A DNA stretch of 64,000 nucleotides, taken from VXPQ01 sp965116435. GTDB taxonomy: Bacteria; Bacteroidota; Rhodothermia; Rhodothermales; VXPQ01. Below, one piece after another: positions 1 to 10,200 of the stretch. The notes under the pieces were generated by a model. That model made no database searches. It was not told the DNA's origin and was given only the letters and a program-made list of their open reading frames with translations. A program made the position numbers and the translations under genes. How positions within the stretch are numbered: position 1 is the first letter of the stretch; each line of letters starts with the position of its first letter. The DNA is taken from positions 1-64,000 of the forward strand of contig OZ220686.1 of NCBI GenBank assembly GCA_965116435.1. The letters run 5' to 3'.

Positions 1-2
1 GA

Positions 3-2948
3 ACGCGTTTGCACGGACTGCTCCAAGTGGTGGATGCCGGTTGTGAGTACTTCGATCTGACACTTGATCGAGGGGGGACTGAAGACGCTATATTAGCCAA
101 CATCAAAGAATCGCAAAAGGCGATTCGGGAAGCCGTGTCCGTTCCAGATCCCGCACGGGAGCCATCGGCGGTTTTTGAATATGCATGCGACAAAGACGAT
201 TCCTGGCTACGTGGACTGAAGGAATTGAAGCGCGCACTGCCGTACTTGTATGCAACTCGGCAGAAACTGGGCTCTGTAGAGATTCAAGACGGCATGGAGA
301 ACATTGAAAAGTGGACTCCATCGGAAGTAGAGCGGGTGCCTGTCGAGGATGGCTACTTGGTTCGACGCTCCATTTCGGTAACACGAAGCAGTTCACAGGA
401 TACTCTCCCGCCTCGGGATATTTGTATCTACAGATTTTCGGTAGCCGATGCGTCCGCCGATGCGCTCGTTCTTGTTGAGCATACGGAGGACGGCCTCAAT
501 GTCTGTTTGCCTGACAAGGGCGCTCCACGAGTGTTTTGCGACTATCCGCTCCGCGATTCAGGGTTCCTTCCGATGAATCTCATATTGAATGGCAAGTTTG
601 ATCTTGATCAAGAACGTCGCTGCTTTCTGATGAGCTCTCACGACAAGGTGCTATTGGAGCAGGGGTTGTCGGCGGCAGTACTCGCGGTGCGATATGCTAT
701 AGACCAGCGATGGAGGGATGCGCACTGGCTCGCTTTTACTGAATGTCCTCCCGATGTTTTAGAAGGAGGTAACATCCCGGAACCAGAATGGTTGAAAGAG
801 CACCTATCTCAGTTTGCGAAACGAATCGCACGCATTCCGATTGTGGATTGCGAAACGGGGTTTCTGCCAGCAGTCACAGATGAAGGCGAGAGCGCCGATT
901 TCATCATCCCTCGGTTGCTGGACGTTGATCCATCTGATGCAACGACGGTCGAACGGTTGTGGCCCTTGGTAGGAGCCACTGAAACACTTGTTCCTCCCCG
1001 CAAAGAACTGGCCCCTGACTGGACGGAGATCGCTGAAGGCTGGTCGTCGTTAGGTGTATCGATTCGGCGAATCTGTGTTGCCAATCTGGCTGAATCTGTT
1101 CGTAGTGGCGCCGAAACGCTTGAACAGCTTAGAGTTCAAGGCGATCCGTATGAGTGGCTCGCGATATTCTTGGACATCGTGGGCGAATGCTGGAAAAAAC
1201 GCGCTGGCAGTGACCTGTCTCCACTTGAGGGGATGATCCCCAACCAGAATCGGCGCCTGTGTTCGCCTAATGATTTGATGCGCGACGAGGGGGTATCTGA
1301 AAAGCTAAAGGACATTTGCGAGGGAATGGGATACAATATCCGCGAACAGCTTCTCTTTCGCGGCTTTGAGGAGATAGCTCGGTCTCACGGACTACGCAAT
1401 GTGACTGAGACAATAAAGAAGACAGTTTCTACTGACACTGCAGAAGACAAGGTCGTTTTGGAAGCCGTGAAGCGTATGCGCGACGCGCTACCGGAGGATA
1501 AGCATTGCGGCTCCGGTACTATTGATGTCCAGCAGGCTATCATACGTCTTTTGGGGCACCTTTGGAATTCCGATTCAAAGGACGCTTCCTTAGTGGCGCA
1601 ACAAGTTCCGCTTGTCGCATCGGATGGCTGCGCCGTACGGTGGAGTAAAACTCGGTTGTTCATGGGGCCGATACGCGCTTGGCCGAAATTGGCGCAACGG
1701 TTCGCCGACGCGTATCCACCGAAGCGCGTTCTGAGTGACTTGTATGCGGGATCTGAAGATGAAAACATCCCAAATGTCACCTCAGCTCTCTCCGAGTGGG
1801 GGATTGCCTATACCGATCCGATTATCCAAGTCTCCGTTCCTGAGTTGAAAGATCGCCGTCTTGAGGCTTTGAGCGGAGTGGACACGACCGGAATCGTGGT
1901 CCGCGAAGAGCAATTGAGCCAGATCGCCCTTCTTCAACCAGAAGTGCTCAATCGCTGTCAAGAAAACATTGAGCAAGCGCGTGCGCTCTTCGGACTGGTC
2001 CTGTGCTATGCGGCGCGTCATGACAGTGGTTGGAAGGAAAGGCGAGACGTAATGGGCAGGAAAGCGGGCGAGGATATTTCTGTCTCAATTGGAGGTGCAC
2101 TTTGGCTAGCCGATCTCAAGGTGCGCGCATGGGTGCCAGTGCCGGGGGAAGACGGCAAACCACAGAAGGTGGTTGCAACGGCGGCTACTCTGAAAGAGTT
2201 GCTGGATCCGAAGTGGCTACGTGACAACGATGATGCAATCCGGCTACTGAGTGAGGGGTTCGACTTCGACCAGTTGGAGCTCCGCCTTCTTGGCATTGCT
2301 GAAAGCGACCAAGATCGCCAAGAATTGCGAGATAGCCTTGCAGGGCTACTGGAGACGGGCGGTGCCAACCCGGATTTCTACACGAAACTTGCAACTGACA
2401 TTCAAGCGAGGCAAGAGAAGGAACTCAACGTGAAGCGATGCAGGAAATTGGGGCTTGGCGTCCAGAAGGCGATTGGTACTGCACTTGAGCGTGAAGGCCT
2501 GGACGTCACGCTCGTGGACAAGGGTTTCGACTTCAAGGTGGAACTGAGGAACAGCGATGTGATCGAAGACGTTGGGATTCGTTTCGAAGTCGGCTCGTAC
2601 CTCGTCGAGGTCAAAGCGACAACTACAGGTCAGGTGAGGTTGACACCGTTGCAGGCAGAGACCGCCGGGCAAGAGCCGGCGCGGTATGTGCTGTGCGTGG
2701 TGGACCTCCGTCAGGTACCTGAGGTTGACCTTGCACGGGAGGAATGGGCTGCTGAATATGTGGACCCGTTGGCGTATTTGGTGTCAGACATTGGAAGTAG
2801 AGCTGGGAAGACTTACAATTGGGTCGATGAAGCGATATCATTCGATGTCGGTATCCGAAATGAGTCGGCATTGCGGTACGAGGTGCCTCCAAGGATTTGG
2901 GGGTCTGGCATGTCGATTGGCGACTGGGTGAAAGCGATCAAGCAGTAG
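3..2948 (+). CDS. C-terminal part of a large DUF3883 (NO VEIN-type) protein, 5' end outside window
   Basis: The frame is open to the left edge, so the first visible TTG (position 9) is probably not the true start. About 980 residues are visible. Most of the protein is not recognisable motif by motif. The last ~150 residues contain a stretch ending in SYLVEVKATTTGQVRLT followed by a region that reads like the DUF3883/Protein-NO-VEIN C-terminal domain, with a PD-(D/E)xK-like E-V-K core. Such proteins often carry an HSP90/sacsin-like ATPase at the N-terminus, which would lie outside the window (inference). Their role is not established; they are frequent in bacterial defence islands, which fits the IS remnants and CRISPR locus just downstream. 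The family call is moderate and the function unknown. Confidence 0.6.
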   Translation, partial: TRLHGLLQVVDAGCEYFDLTLDRGGTEDAILANIKESQKAIREAVSVPDPAREPSAVFEYACDKDDSWLRGLKELKRALPYLYATRQKLGSVEIQDGMENIEKWTPSEVERVPVEDGYLVRRSISVTRSSSQDTLPPRDICIYRFSVADASADALVLVEHTEDGLNVCLPDKGAPRVFCDYPLRDSGFLPMNLILNGKFDLDQERRCFLMSSHDKVLLEQGLSAAVLAVRYAIDQRWRDAHWLAFTECPPDVLEGGNIPEPEWLKEHLSQFAKRIARIPIVDCETGFLPAVTDEGESADFIIPRLLDVDPSDATTVERLWPLVGATETLVPPRKELAPDWTEIAEGWSSLGVSIRRICVANLAESVRSGAETLEQLRVQGDPYEWLAIFLDIVGECWKKRAGSDLSPLEGMIPNQNRRLCSPNDLMRDEGVSEKLKDICEGMGYNIREQLLFRGFEEIARSHGLRNVTETIKKTVSTDTAEDKVVLEAVKRMRDALPEDKHCGSGTIDVQQAIIRLLGHLWNSDSKDASLVAQQVPLVASDGCAVRWSKTRLFMGPIRAWPKLAQRFADAYPPKRVLSDLYAGSEDENIPNVTSALSEWGIAYTDPIIQVSVPELKDRRLEALSGVDTTGIVVREEQLSQIALLQPEVLNRCQENIEQARALFGLVLCYAARHDSGWKERRDVMGRKAGEDISVSIGGALWLADLKVRAWVPVPGEDGKPQKVVATAATLKELLDPKWLRDNDDAIRLLSEGFDFDQLELRLLGIAESDQDRQELRDSLAGLLETGGANPDFYTKLATDIQARQEKELNVKRCRKLGLGVQKAIGTALEREGLDVTLVDKGFDFKVELRNSDVIEDVGIRFEVGSYLVEVKATTTGQVRLTPLQAETAGQEPARYVLCVVDLRQVPEVDLAREEWAAEYVDPLAYLVSDIGSRAGKTYNWVDEAISFDVGIRNESALRYEVPPRIWGSGMSIGDWVKAIKQ

Positions 2949-3318
2949 TGCCCCTTGAGATGGATTTTTTGAGGGTCATTTACCCGTTCGTACTCTTTCA
3001 AGTGCACGGGTTCTGCTGTCTTGATCTACCTGTTCATTTATCGTTAAATTACCCCTTTCGTAACACGCATGGCATTTGTGATGATACTTCGATACCGGCT
3101 GTCTGGCTTGACTTGCTCCGTAACGTGATTCTAATGTCCGGGGAGGTAGAGGTGCTCCGCAGGAGCATCTGTTGTTTCTTTGGGGCATAATGCTCAAGAA
3201 ATTTTGTTGGGGTTGTCGCTACGGGTCTATTCCATAGGAGCCTGCCAAAATGCACCATTTTTTGGTACATTGCTCCCCCACATAAAAGTTCCCCAACCCC
3301 TAAAATCCTTCCAGAAAA
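2949..3318. other. Intergenic stretch without recognisable gene
   Basis: This stretch is AT-richer than its surroundings and lies between the DUF3883 gene and the IS3 remnant. I see no convincing coding frame, RNA or strong hairpin. The short frames on both strands lack recognisable motifs. Confidence 0.5.
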
Positions 3319-3471
3319 ATCCACGCAAAAACGAGCACCCATCGTGTTAGAGACGCGGTGCGCAAGCGCCTTGCGGCTGGACCAGCCGATCACCACTGTC
3401 AAGTACATGGCGCCGCGCGCCATCGGGATGTACGTAATGTCCGCCACATACACCTGGCCGGGTCTGTCTAT
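3319..3471 (-). pseudogene. IS3-family transposase OrfB (integrase core) fragment
   Basis: In the minus-strand frame, the segment D-R-P-G-Q-V-Y-V-A-D-I-T-Y-I-P followed by GAMYLTVVIGWSSRKALAHR and SNTM matches the start of the rve/DDE integrase core of IS3 OrfB. The aspartate of VADITYI is the first DDE residue. Homology stops near 3319: the rest of the core with the second and third acidic residues is missing. The N-terminal OrfB part between this fragment and OrfA is also deleted. It is a dead remnant in the same orientation as the OrfA just upstream (to the right). Confidence 0.75.
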
Positions 3472-3497
3472 CGTATGGTCTTGAGCAGGGCCTTGCG

Positions 3498-3514
3498 CTC
3501 GGCTACAGGCCGCG
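3498..3514. repeat. 17-bp sequence shared with 10623-10639, flanking the CRISPR-Cas locus
   Basis: The sequence CTCGGCTACAGGCCGCG occurs exactly here, directly after the OrfA frame, and again at 10623-10639 upstream of cas9. Both copies are in the same orientation and both lie next to IS3 OrfB-like coding remnants. They probably represent two copies of one IS3-type element on either side of the CRISPR-Cas locus. Confidence 0.6.
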
Positions 3515-3796
3515 ACCGAGTGCTTTTGATAAAAAATCCTTCTCCATCGACAACTGCCCTATCTTGGCGTGAAGCGTCTTTATCTCCTCCTCGCGCTCGC
3601 CGGAGGGAGCGGATCGGCCTCGGGCGAATAGCTCTGGGCCATGCTCCAGCGCATGTCTCTTCCAGGACTGTATCTGGTTCGGATGCACTTCAAAGCGGGC
3701 GGCGAGGTCCGCGAGCGTGCTGTCGCCGCGTAGGGCGGCGAGGGCTACCTTCGCCTTGAAGGCGGGGCTGTGGGTTCTACGGGTGCGTTTGGGCAT
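3503..3796 (-). CDS. IS3-family transposase OrfA (HTH protein), element remnant
   Basis: This 97-residue protein opens with MPKRTRRTHSPAFKAKVALA and contains the HTH segment LADLAARFEVHPNQIQSWK. It ends in a coiled-coil-like stretch with MEKDFLSKALGRG. This is the typical OrfA of IS3-family elements, which binds the terminal inverted repeats and is joined to OrfB by programmed frameshifting. The reading frame looks whole, but the partner OrfB is broken, so the element cannot transpose by itself. It sits about 115 bp from the degenerate end of the CRISPR array. Confidence 0.85.
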   Translation of the reverse strand: MPKRTRRTHSPAFKAKVALAALRGDSTLADLAARFEVHPNQIQSWKRHALEHGPELFARGRSAPSGEREEEIKTLHAKIGQLSMEKDFLSKALGRGL

Positions 3797-3861
3797 GGAA
3801 TGTCTCTCTGGGTTGGTTGGATTGGAACAAGATCGCGATCCTACATCTTAAAATCCCTGAA

Positions 3862-3890
3862 ACGCTGTCCGACGAACCCGAACCACCTCT
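3862..3890. repeat. 29-bp dispersed repeat, related to 33320-33348
   Basis: A 29-bp block beginning ACGCTG and containing ACGAACCC and ACCACCT matches a block at 33320-33348 at about 24 of 29 positions. Both copies sit at the edge of an accessory region: here between the IS remnant and the CRISPR array, there between the ubiquitin-like operon and nadA. Its nature is unknown. Confidence 0.45.
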
Positions 3891-3912
3891 GAGGCATACG
3901 CCGAATGGATCC

Positions 3913-3942
3913 GTTGCGGCGCACCTCTCTGATTGGTATCTT
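3913..3942 (+). repeat. Degenerate terminal CRISPR repeat lacking six bases
   Basis: Compared with the 36-bp consensus, this copy is missing TTGGCG at repeat positions 8-13; all remaining bases are identical. Those six bases are the proposed -35 element of the repeat-embedded promoter, so this copy should not drive its downstream spacer. Confidence 0.85.
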
Positions 3943-3979
3943 TCCAAAAGCGAGCGATCGCCACGACAATAGGTTGCGG

Positions 3980-4008
3980 TTGGCGCGCACCTCTCTGATT
4001 GGTATCTT
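3980..4008 (+). promoter_or_regulatory. Promoter embedded in the CRISPR repeat (first full copy; present in all 30 intact repeats)
   Basis: Within the repeat, TTGGCG (repeat positions 8-13) lies 17 bp before TATCTT (positions 31-36), and TATCTT is preceded by TGG. This gives a -35, an ideal 17-bp spacing and an extended -10 (TGN-TATNNT). Transcription would start a few bases into the next spacer, on the crRNA strand. Repeat-internal promoters that make crRNAs one by one are known for type II-C in Neisseria. Here this is inferred from sequence. Confidence 0.6.
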
Positions 4009-5920
4009 CATCCATCGCTGATTCCCCACCAAACCCTGTTGCGGTTGGCGCGCACCTCTCTGATTGGTATCTTTTCCCGGGCCTCGCCAAGAAGGTCATG
4101 GCCGTTGCGGTTGGCGCGCACCTCTCTGATTGGTATCTTAAGGCAAGCAACCGCTCAAAGGCTTCATTAGTTGCGGTTGGCGCGCACCTCTCTGATTGGT
4201 ATCTTAATATCGTATCGCTGATAGACGTTCCGAGTGTTGCGGTTGGCGCGCACCTCTCTGATTGGTATCTTTCCGATGCTACAACCGCCGCGCCCGGCAG
4301 GGTTGCGGTTGGCGCGCACCTCTCTGATTGGTATCTTCCTCACGGTGGACGTATCCGATAGCGCGCTGTTGCGGTTGGCGCGCACCTCTCTGATTGGTAT
4401 CTTTGGCGTGAGCATATGCCGGAGGCCCGGATCGTTGCGGTTGGCGCGCACCTCTCTGATTGGTATCTTAATCTATCCTGCCCCCATGATGGTCAGCCAG
4501 TTGCGGTTGGCGCGCACCTCTCTGATTGGTATCTTGCCCACGCAAGGCCAACAGAAGGTATTCTACGTTGCGGTTGGCGCGCACCTCTCTGATTGGTATC
4601 TTGCGGTGCTCCTATATCAGAAACTACATGGTGTTGCGGTTGGCGCGCACCTCTCTGATTGGTATCTTGCCCTCCGTGCGACGCGTGTACTTTATCAGTT
4701 GCGGTTGGCGCGCACCTCTCTGATTGGTATCTTGGCCTGGAGCGTGAGCATATCGCGCCCCATGGTTGCGGTTGGCGCGCACCTCTCTGATTGGTATCTT
4801 AATGACGATTACCTCCTACTGATCGACTAGTTGCGGTTGGCGCGCACCTCTCTGATTGGTATCTTTACGTGCGAGACATCATGGAGGATTACGTGGTTGC
4901 GGTTGGCGCGCACCTCTCTGATTGGTATCTTGACGGCCTGCGGAGGTACGCAGACCGTCACGTTGCGGTTGGCGCGCACCTCTCTGATTGGTATCTTCGT
5001 ATACGGATATGCACGGCGGACGGTATGGTTGCGGTTGGCGCGCACCTCTCTGATTGGTATCTTTGTACAGGCGCGTTTCTGGATGGCGTACAGGTTGCGG
5101 TTGGCGCGCACCTCTCTGATTGGTATCTTCCCAATCCCAATCCCAATCCCACCACCCCCGTTGCGGTTGGCGCGCACCTCTCTGATTGGTATCTTATTCG
5201 AGACGATAACGACGAGACCCCTCGAGTTGCGGTTGGCGCGCACCTCTCTGATTGGTATCTTCTTCTGGTCCGTCCAGATCACCGTCCCGCAGTTGCGGTT
5301 GGCGCGCACCTCTCTGATTGGTATCTTACCATTCCTTTTTAAGGACACGTTTATCCCAGTTGCGGTTGGCGCGCACCTCTCTGATTGGTATCTTAATGCC
5401 GCCGCCGTCCACAATACGGATACGGTTGCGGTTGGCGCGCACCTCTCTGATTGGTATCTTCAGGAACGGGCGACGCTATAAATCGTACATGTTGCGGTTG
5501 GCGCGCACCTCTCTGATTGGTATCTTGGTACGGAGCATCGAGCGGCCTACCTGGGCGTTGCGGTTGGCGCGCACCTCTCTGATTGGTATCTTAAAGATCG
5601 ACGAGCAGACAGAGATGATCCAGTTGCGGTTGGCGCGCACCTCTCTGATTGGTATCTTGCCGTACAGGTACAGGCACGCCATACAACGGTTGCGGTTGGC
5701 GCGCACCTCTCTGATTGGTATCTTTGTTGGTGTGTGTTGGTTAATAATATAAGGGTTGCGGTTGGCGCGCACCTCTCTGATTGGTATCTTGCAATTGCGC
5801 CGGTGTATACGGAAATTGCGGTTGCGGTTGGCGCGCACCTCTCTGATTGGTATCTTAACATACCACCACCACCAACCCCCCAATCTGTTGCGGTTGGCGC
5901 GCACCTCTCTGATTGGTATC

Positions 5921-5967
5921 TTAAACCCCTTGTAAGTCCTTGGGCTGCAAGGGGTTTAAGGTTTTTT
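5921..5967 (+). terminator. Rho-independent terminator closing the CRISPR array
   Basis: A perfect 12-bp inverted repeat (TTAAACCCCTTG at 5921-5932 and CAAGGGGTTTAA at 5948-5959) is followed by six T at 5962-5967 on the plus strand. The stem starts inside the last two bases of the final repeat. It would stop array transcripts before they run antisense into cas2. The minus strand has no T run after the stem, so it should not act on the cas operon. Confidence 0.85.
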
Positions 5968-5994
5968 GGGAAAGAAAAAATCATTGTCCTCGGT

Positions 5995-6327
5995 CTAAAA
6001 CAGCATCAATTGATCCGGTTTTTGAGGCTTGTTCAGATCGTGCTTTCCCCGAAAACTTACAATGGACTCGTATTGCTTATCGGTAAAACATAGCATATCC
6101 ACCTTGCCCCTGGGGGGAATCTGCGCCCCGATCCTGCGCATGATCGTATTCACATGATCCCTGCCTCGTGTAAATCGCACGTAGACAGAGAATTGCGCCA
6201 TCTCGAATCCTTCGTCAAGGAGAAAATTCCTGAATCTGGTGGCTCGTTTGCGTTCCCGCTCACCAACCACAGGCAGATCGAAAAGCACCATGATCCACAT
6301 CAGGCGATAGCCGCTTAAAGTCGGCAT
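5995..6327 (-). CDS. cas2: CRISPR-associated endonuclease Cas2 (type II)
   Basis: Cas2 dimerises and bridges two Cas1 dimers in the spacer-integration complex. The protein starting at 6327 is 110 residues, the usual size. It has the ferredoxin-like first strand WIMVLFDLPV with the conserved Asp, followed by FLLDEGFEMAQFSVYVRF. The open frame runs up to 6450 but would then overlap cas1 by 119 bp, whereas the ATG at 6327 starts 4 bp after the cas1 stop, as expected for a coupled operon. It is the last gene of cas9-cas1-cas2 and ends about 70 bp from the last CRISPR repeat. Confidence 0.93.
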   Translation of the reverse strand: MPTLSGYRLMWIMVLFDLPVVGERERKRATRFRNFLLDEGFEMAQFSVYVRFTRGRDHVNTIMRRIGAQIPPRGKVDMLCFTDKQYESIVSFRGKHDLNKPQKPDQLMLF

Positions 6328-6331
6328 TTGT

Positions 6332-7291
6332 TCAAAACGGCTTGTTATTGCTTTCGTCCATACCAACGCCTTCATGAAGCGGGATGGATGAAAGAGGGAG
6401 TTCCGGTATATGGAGTTCTCCTTGAAACACTTTCCCGAGTGTCTGAGCAAGACGCACCAAACAGGTTGACAAGGGACTCACTTCGTCCGCTGTCATTTGA
6501 TAATCAGCATGGAGAACGCGAACAAGTCGCTGTTTGGAGATCGTTCCGATCATTGTGACGCCATCTCTTATCAACGTCCGCACAACAAGGTCAATGGCCG
6601 GACGAAATGGCTCCATCAGATCATCCGCAAGGCGCATACCGTCCCCGCGTGTTAAATGATGCAGCCCCAGCATCGGATGCAAGCCAGCCGCGCAAATGGC
6701 TCGGGCCGCCGAAGAACGAAGAATAGTATAGCCATAATTCAACATGGCGTTAATACCCGGTTCCGACCGATCGCGACGAAACCCGCTTCCCATAAGATCG
6801 GGCCAGTAAAGACGTGCCGCTTGCGCCTCCATATTATCGGGGTCCCCGGAACGCACATTACGCGCCATACGCTGCAAACGCATTATATTTTTTCCCCTTG
6901 CCCGGCTCAAAACGGCGGCTTGCGCTTCTATCTTTCCACGCACCAGGAAAGCCCAAACGCGCTTCCGCGTTGGCAAAGATGCATGAGCTTGAGCCTGCAT
7001 TCTGTCAGCTAATAATCCACTGCCTAATAATGGAATTACCATTGCAGATGGCATATAGGATTTACCAACGGTCACCAGCGGAATATTACGCTTCGCCAAT
7101 GCGTCTATGAGGTTTGTTGTAACGCTAACGCCAGGTGCGGAAACAAGCACGCATCCGATATCGTCGAGCGCCGCCTTTCCAACAGTTTCATTTTCTCGCC
7201 TGACCTGCAAAAACCCCCGATACAGGGAAAGCTGCATGCCAGACGTATTGACTTCTACGACCCGAGTTGGGGCTATCCGGTTTGTCGCCAT
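6332..7291 (-). CDS. cas1: CRISPR-associated endonuclease Cas1 (type II)
   Basis: Cas1 is the metal-dependent integrase that inserts spacers. The 319-residue protein has the N-terminal beta domain and the alpha-helical catalytic domain. Catalytic residues are visible: a Glu in DNMEAQAARLYW, a His in LHPMLGLHH and the acidic cluster LADDLMEPFRP. Its length fits type II Cas1. The start overlaps the cas9 3' end by 19 bp, so it is translated in one operon with cas9. No cas4 or csn2 is present, which is the mark of subtype II-C. Confidence 0.95.
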   Translation of the reverse strand: MATNRIAPTRVVEVNTSGMQLSLYRGFLQVRRENETVGKAALDDIGCVLVSAPGVSVTTNLIDALAKRNIPLVTVGKSYMPSAMVIPLLGSGLLADRMQAQAHASLPTRKRVWAFLVRGKIEAQAAVLSRARGKNIMRLQRMARNVRSGDPDNMEAQAARLYWPDLMGSGFRRDRSEPGINAMLNYGYTILRSSAARAICAAGLHPMLGLHHLTRGDGMRLADDLMEPFRPAIDLVVRTLIRDGVTMIGTISKQRLVRVLHADYQMTADEVSPLSTCLVRLAQTLGKVFQGELHIPELPLSSIPLHEGVGMDESNNKPF

Positions 7292-10200
7292 CGGCCCAGC
7301 TTTTTATAGACCACCCGACCCGTTTCGGTTACAATTACCGGGCGAAGATTACATTCCTTAAATTTAGAAAACGATAGAAACATCCATCGAAATGAATCCT
7401 GTGTATCATCATGACGCGTCTGTAAAGCCCCTGCTTCATTGTGGGGCGCACAACGAATTCTTTTTGCGGAAGGCTCTAAACGACAAACACGCATTATCCT
7501 TCTTCCTTCATTTGCACAATCGATCTCTACAAGATCACCCTTGTGCAGACGCATTATGAGGCGCGGAACATCCGTAGATTCCGCTTCCCAGTCCGATTGG
7601 TTAGCCTCGAATCTGGACACTGCCTCAAAATTCCAATCGCCATTCGGCATTTGAAACACATCTACATGATGATTTTCCCCAGGAATTACTGCTTTATACT
7701 CCTTCCCAGAAGAATCTACAACAGGTATAAATTCGGATTGCTTTCTTAATATACGCAAGCGACGTATACCGGTCTTTTCAGACCAGTCCGAAAGAATCTG
7801 CTCCAATTCTTTCTTATTGTTGGCACCGCGTGCTTCTTTCAGCAATGCTTCACGTAATACGGGGTCGCGCACCTGATCGATTTCTTTTCGCGAGAGAGAA
7901 GTTACCGGCTTGCGTGCAACAAGCGTATACCCATGATTCCTGTTCAGTTCATCGGTGTCGTCAACGATACCGTAGGCGGTTTCCTCATGCAGAGCTCCAC
8001 CTCTGCCGTGATCGATCTTGTGAGACACAATGATACCTTCCACTGTTTTCCTAACGCTGTCACGAAAGGTGTCGAAGGGTTTCGGTATATCAAGACGCGC
8101 GATGCCCCTTTCGCCTCGACGCGCATTCTCCGTGGATATCCTTTGCAGCAAACCCCGGTCGGTTACACCGACAACAGCTGCGTCGATGGCATGATGTCTG
8201 TGATCGTTACGGTTCTTCCCTGAACCGCCCAGCAGACTTTTCAAGCCCCATTTTGCTCGAAGTAATGCCGTCAAGCGGCCGGGAATAACCCACACATTCT
8301 CCGCAATCGCTTCCATGTATTTTTTGGCCAGCCGACCCAGCCATTGGGTTTCCTGCAAATGCCGATCAAGAAATCGCTCGTCTTGTTCGAAGCGCTGCAT
8401 TGCATCGGATGCGAATCGCCATTTCCTGTTTCCGGGCATATTCGCCATAGCGTCTCCAATATGGCGTTCCTCGAATAGACCCTGCTCTACCGCTTCCACT
8501 GGTGTAAGATCGCCCTTGAGGCGGTTCGCTTCTCGCGTACATAATGTGCGATTGCTGACTGTATTGTCCAGTGTGCGAGAAAAAGGTAGAATATGATCGA
8601 TCTCGATCTCGGCAGAAAACAACTTGTTAATTGCTATTTGCGTACCTGTGTAAGGACAGCGACGATCAAGCGGATCCTTGCCAAGTTCAAGCCACAGCCT
8701 GTATCGCATCCTGGTGTCGCCGGAAGGTGTTATGCCAAGCTCTTCTGCTTTCTTATCGGCTTCCTCGTTTCGTTTCTGGTTCTGCTTCTGCCTCCTCTCG
8801 GTTTCTTTTCGGGCTTCAAAACCCTGCTTAAGTTCACGGGCCAGTTCGACAACTACTTCGTGTGGAGAACCATATTCGTCCACCAAGGCATTAACGACTC
8901 TTCGCAACTGATTCAGGCCTATATGTACGGTCGGGTTCGGGAAACGGCCATAACGCTTATCGTACGGATCGTTGGGATCTTCGGTGCCCGGAGGGATATC
9001 GCGTCCCAGCACTTCCTGATAGTGTGGTAGGCGTTCACGGCGATCGGTTTTTTCGCCAAGTTGAGCATGATCGTATCCCGCTCGAAGCGCGGCCTCCGAA
9101 TAATTGATGACTTCCTTTTCCATTTCCCGAATCAAGGAAGCAAGCGCCTTGGCTCCAAAACGGACATACCCGGAAGGCAATACGGCTTGCATGGCCCGAT
9201 CAGCTTCTTCAGAAGACAAACCATACCGGCCAAGCGCGTCCCGTACATTCTCATCCGTGTCATCCCCAACAAGGAGATAGACAATCTCATCCATTTCCTC
9301 AAGAGAAAACTGATCCCAGCGAGGCCCGAGCGCCTTTTTAGCACGAAGCCGTTTAGCTGTCTCATCGACCTTCAGGACATTCTTTCGCATCCCAAGATTA
9401 AAGGTCGTTTCCTCGGGCAAAGACAAGTGTCTTGCCAAGCTCTCAATCTTTATGTCGGTGCTGCGCCCCAGCAACTTTGGGAGAAGAACGTTGCGTTCTT
9501 CAAGGGTCAGACTCCGGGTTCGATCTGTTTCCGTCAGGCGCAAATGATTAAGGTCCTGTAATATCCTGAATCGCTGGGCGCTCGGAAGCGCACGGGGAGC
9601 CCGGTGATCCTCCGGGTGAAACGTGCAATATCCGGATTCAACCGGTCTAAGAGGACGCTGAGTAAAAATAATTTCCCGAAACAGGCTTTCAGCATCGTCC
9701 GTCAGCACAGAGGAATGATATTTCCGCTGGGCACTCCATATGAGATCAAACTCTCTCTGGAGCATGGTCCGATTGGGATAGCCATCCCATTCCTGCTTGT
9801 TGCCTTTGCCGGTGCGCCCCCGGAATCGCACGGGCTTGCCATCCTCATGCCGACCGGCAAGCCACTCTCCTATAGTCCGAGCGCCGCTTTCCTGGAGGAC
9901 ATGTTCAAGCTCCTGAATGGCTTGCTTCATATTGGAAGCTTCACCATCTCCGGCATCTGCTTTTCGGTTGGACTTGAATCCACGACGCTGATTGAGATGA
10001 AAAAGGACGCGACCTATCTCGTGCAGGGTTAGTTCTTCATCCAATGCCCGTTTGCGCAGAATGTAGGGATCAAGTTTTTCAAGTTTCTTACGCTCCCCTT
10101 CATCTTGGGGCATGAGACCTGTATGCACAAGTTTTTGCATAAGCCATGTGCGTCGCTGGATATAACGATCCCGGCGACGACGTGCGTTCCTTGCATCTCG

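Larger units (their letters stand above)
3913..5922 (+). CRISPR. Type II-C CRISPR array, 31 repeats (first degenerate) and 30 spacers
   Basis: The repeat is 36 bp, begins GTTGCGGTTGGCGCGC and ends CTGATTGGTATCTT. I count 31 repeat starts from 3913 to 5887 with a period of about 66 bp and spacers of 29-31 bp. All copies are identical except the first, which is 30 bp. The match to the tracrRNA anti-repeat at 10712-10745 fixes the crRNA sense as the plus strand, running toward cas2 and opposite to the cas operon. The degenerate copy marks the 3913 side as the old end, so new spacers are probably added on the cas2 side. Spacer 5130-5159 is a CCCAAT-type low-complexity sequence. Long frames across the array are artefacts of the repeat. 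Confidence 0.98.

Noticed and set aside
5921..5967. Bidirectional terminator serving cas2 as well
   Set aside because: On the minus strand the stem is not followed by a T run, so only array transcripts should stop here.
3841..5984. Long open frames on both strands across the CRISPR array
   Set aside because: They arise because the repeat-spacer period of about 66 bp is a multiple of three and the repeat has no stop in some frames. The peptides are just the translated repeat over and over.
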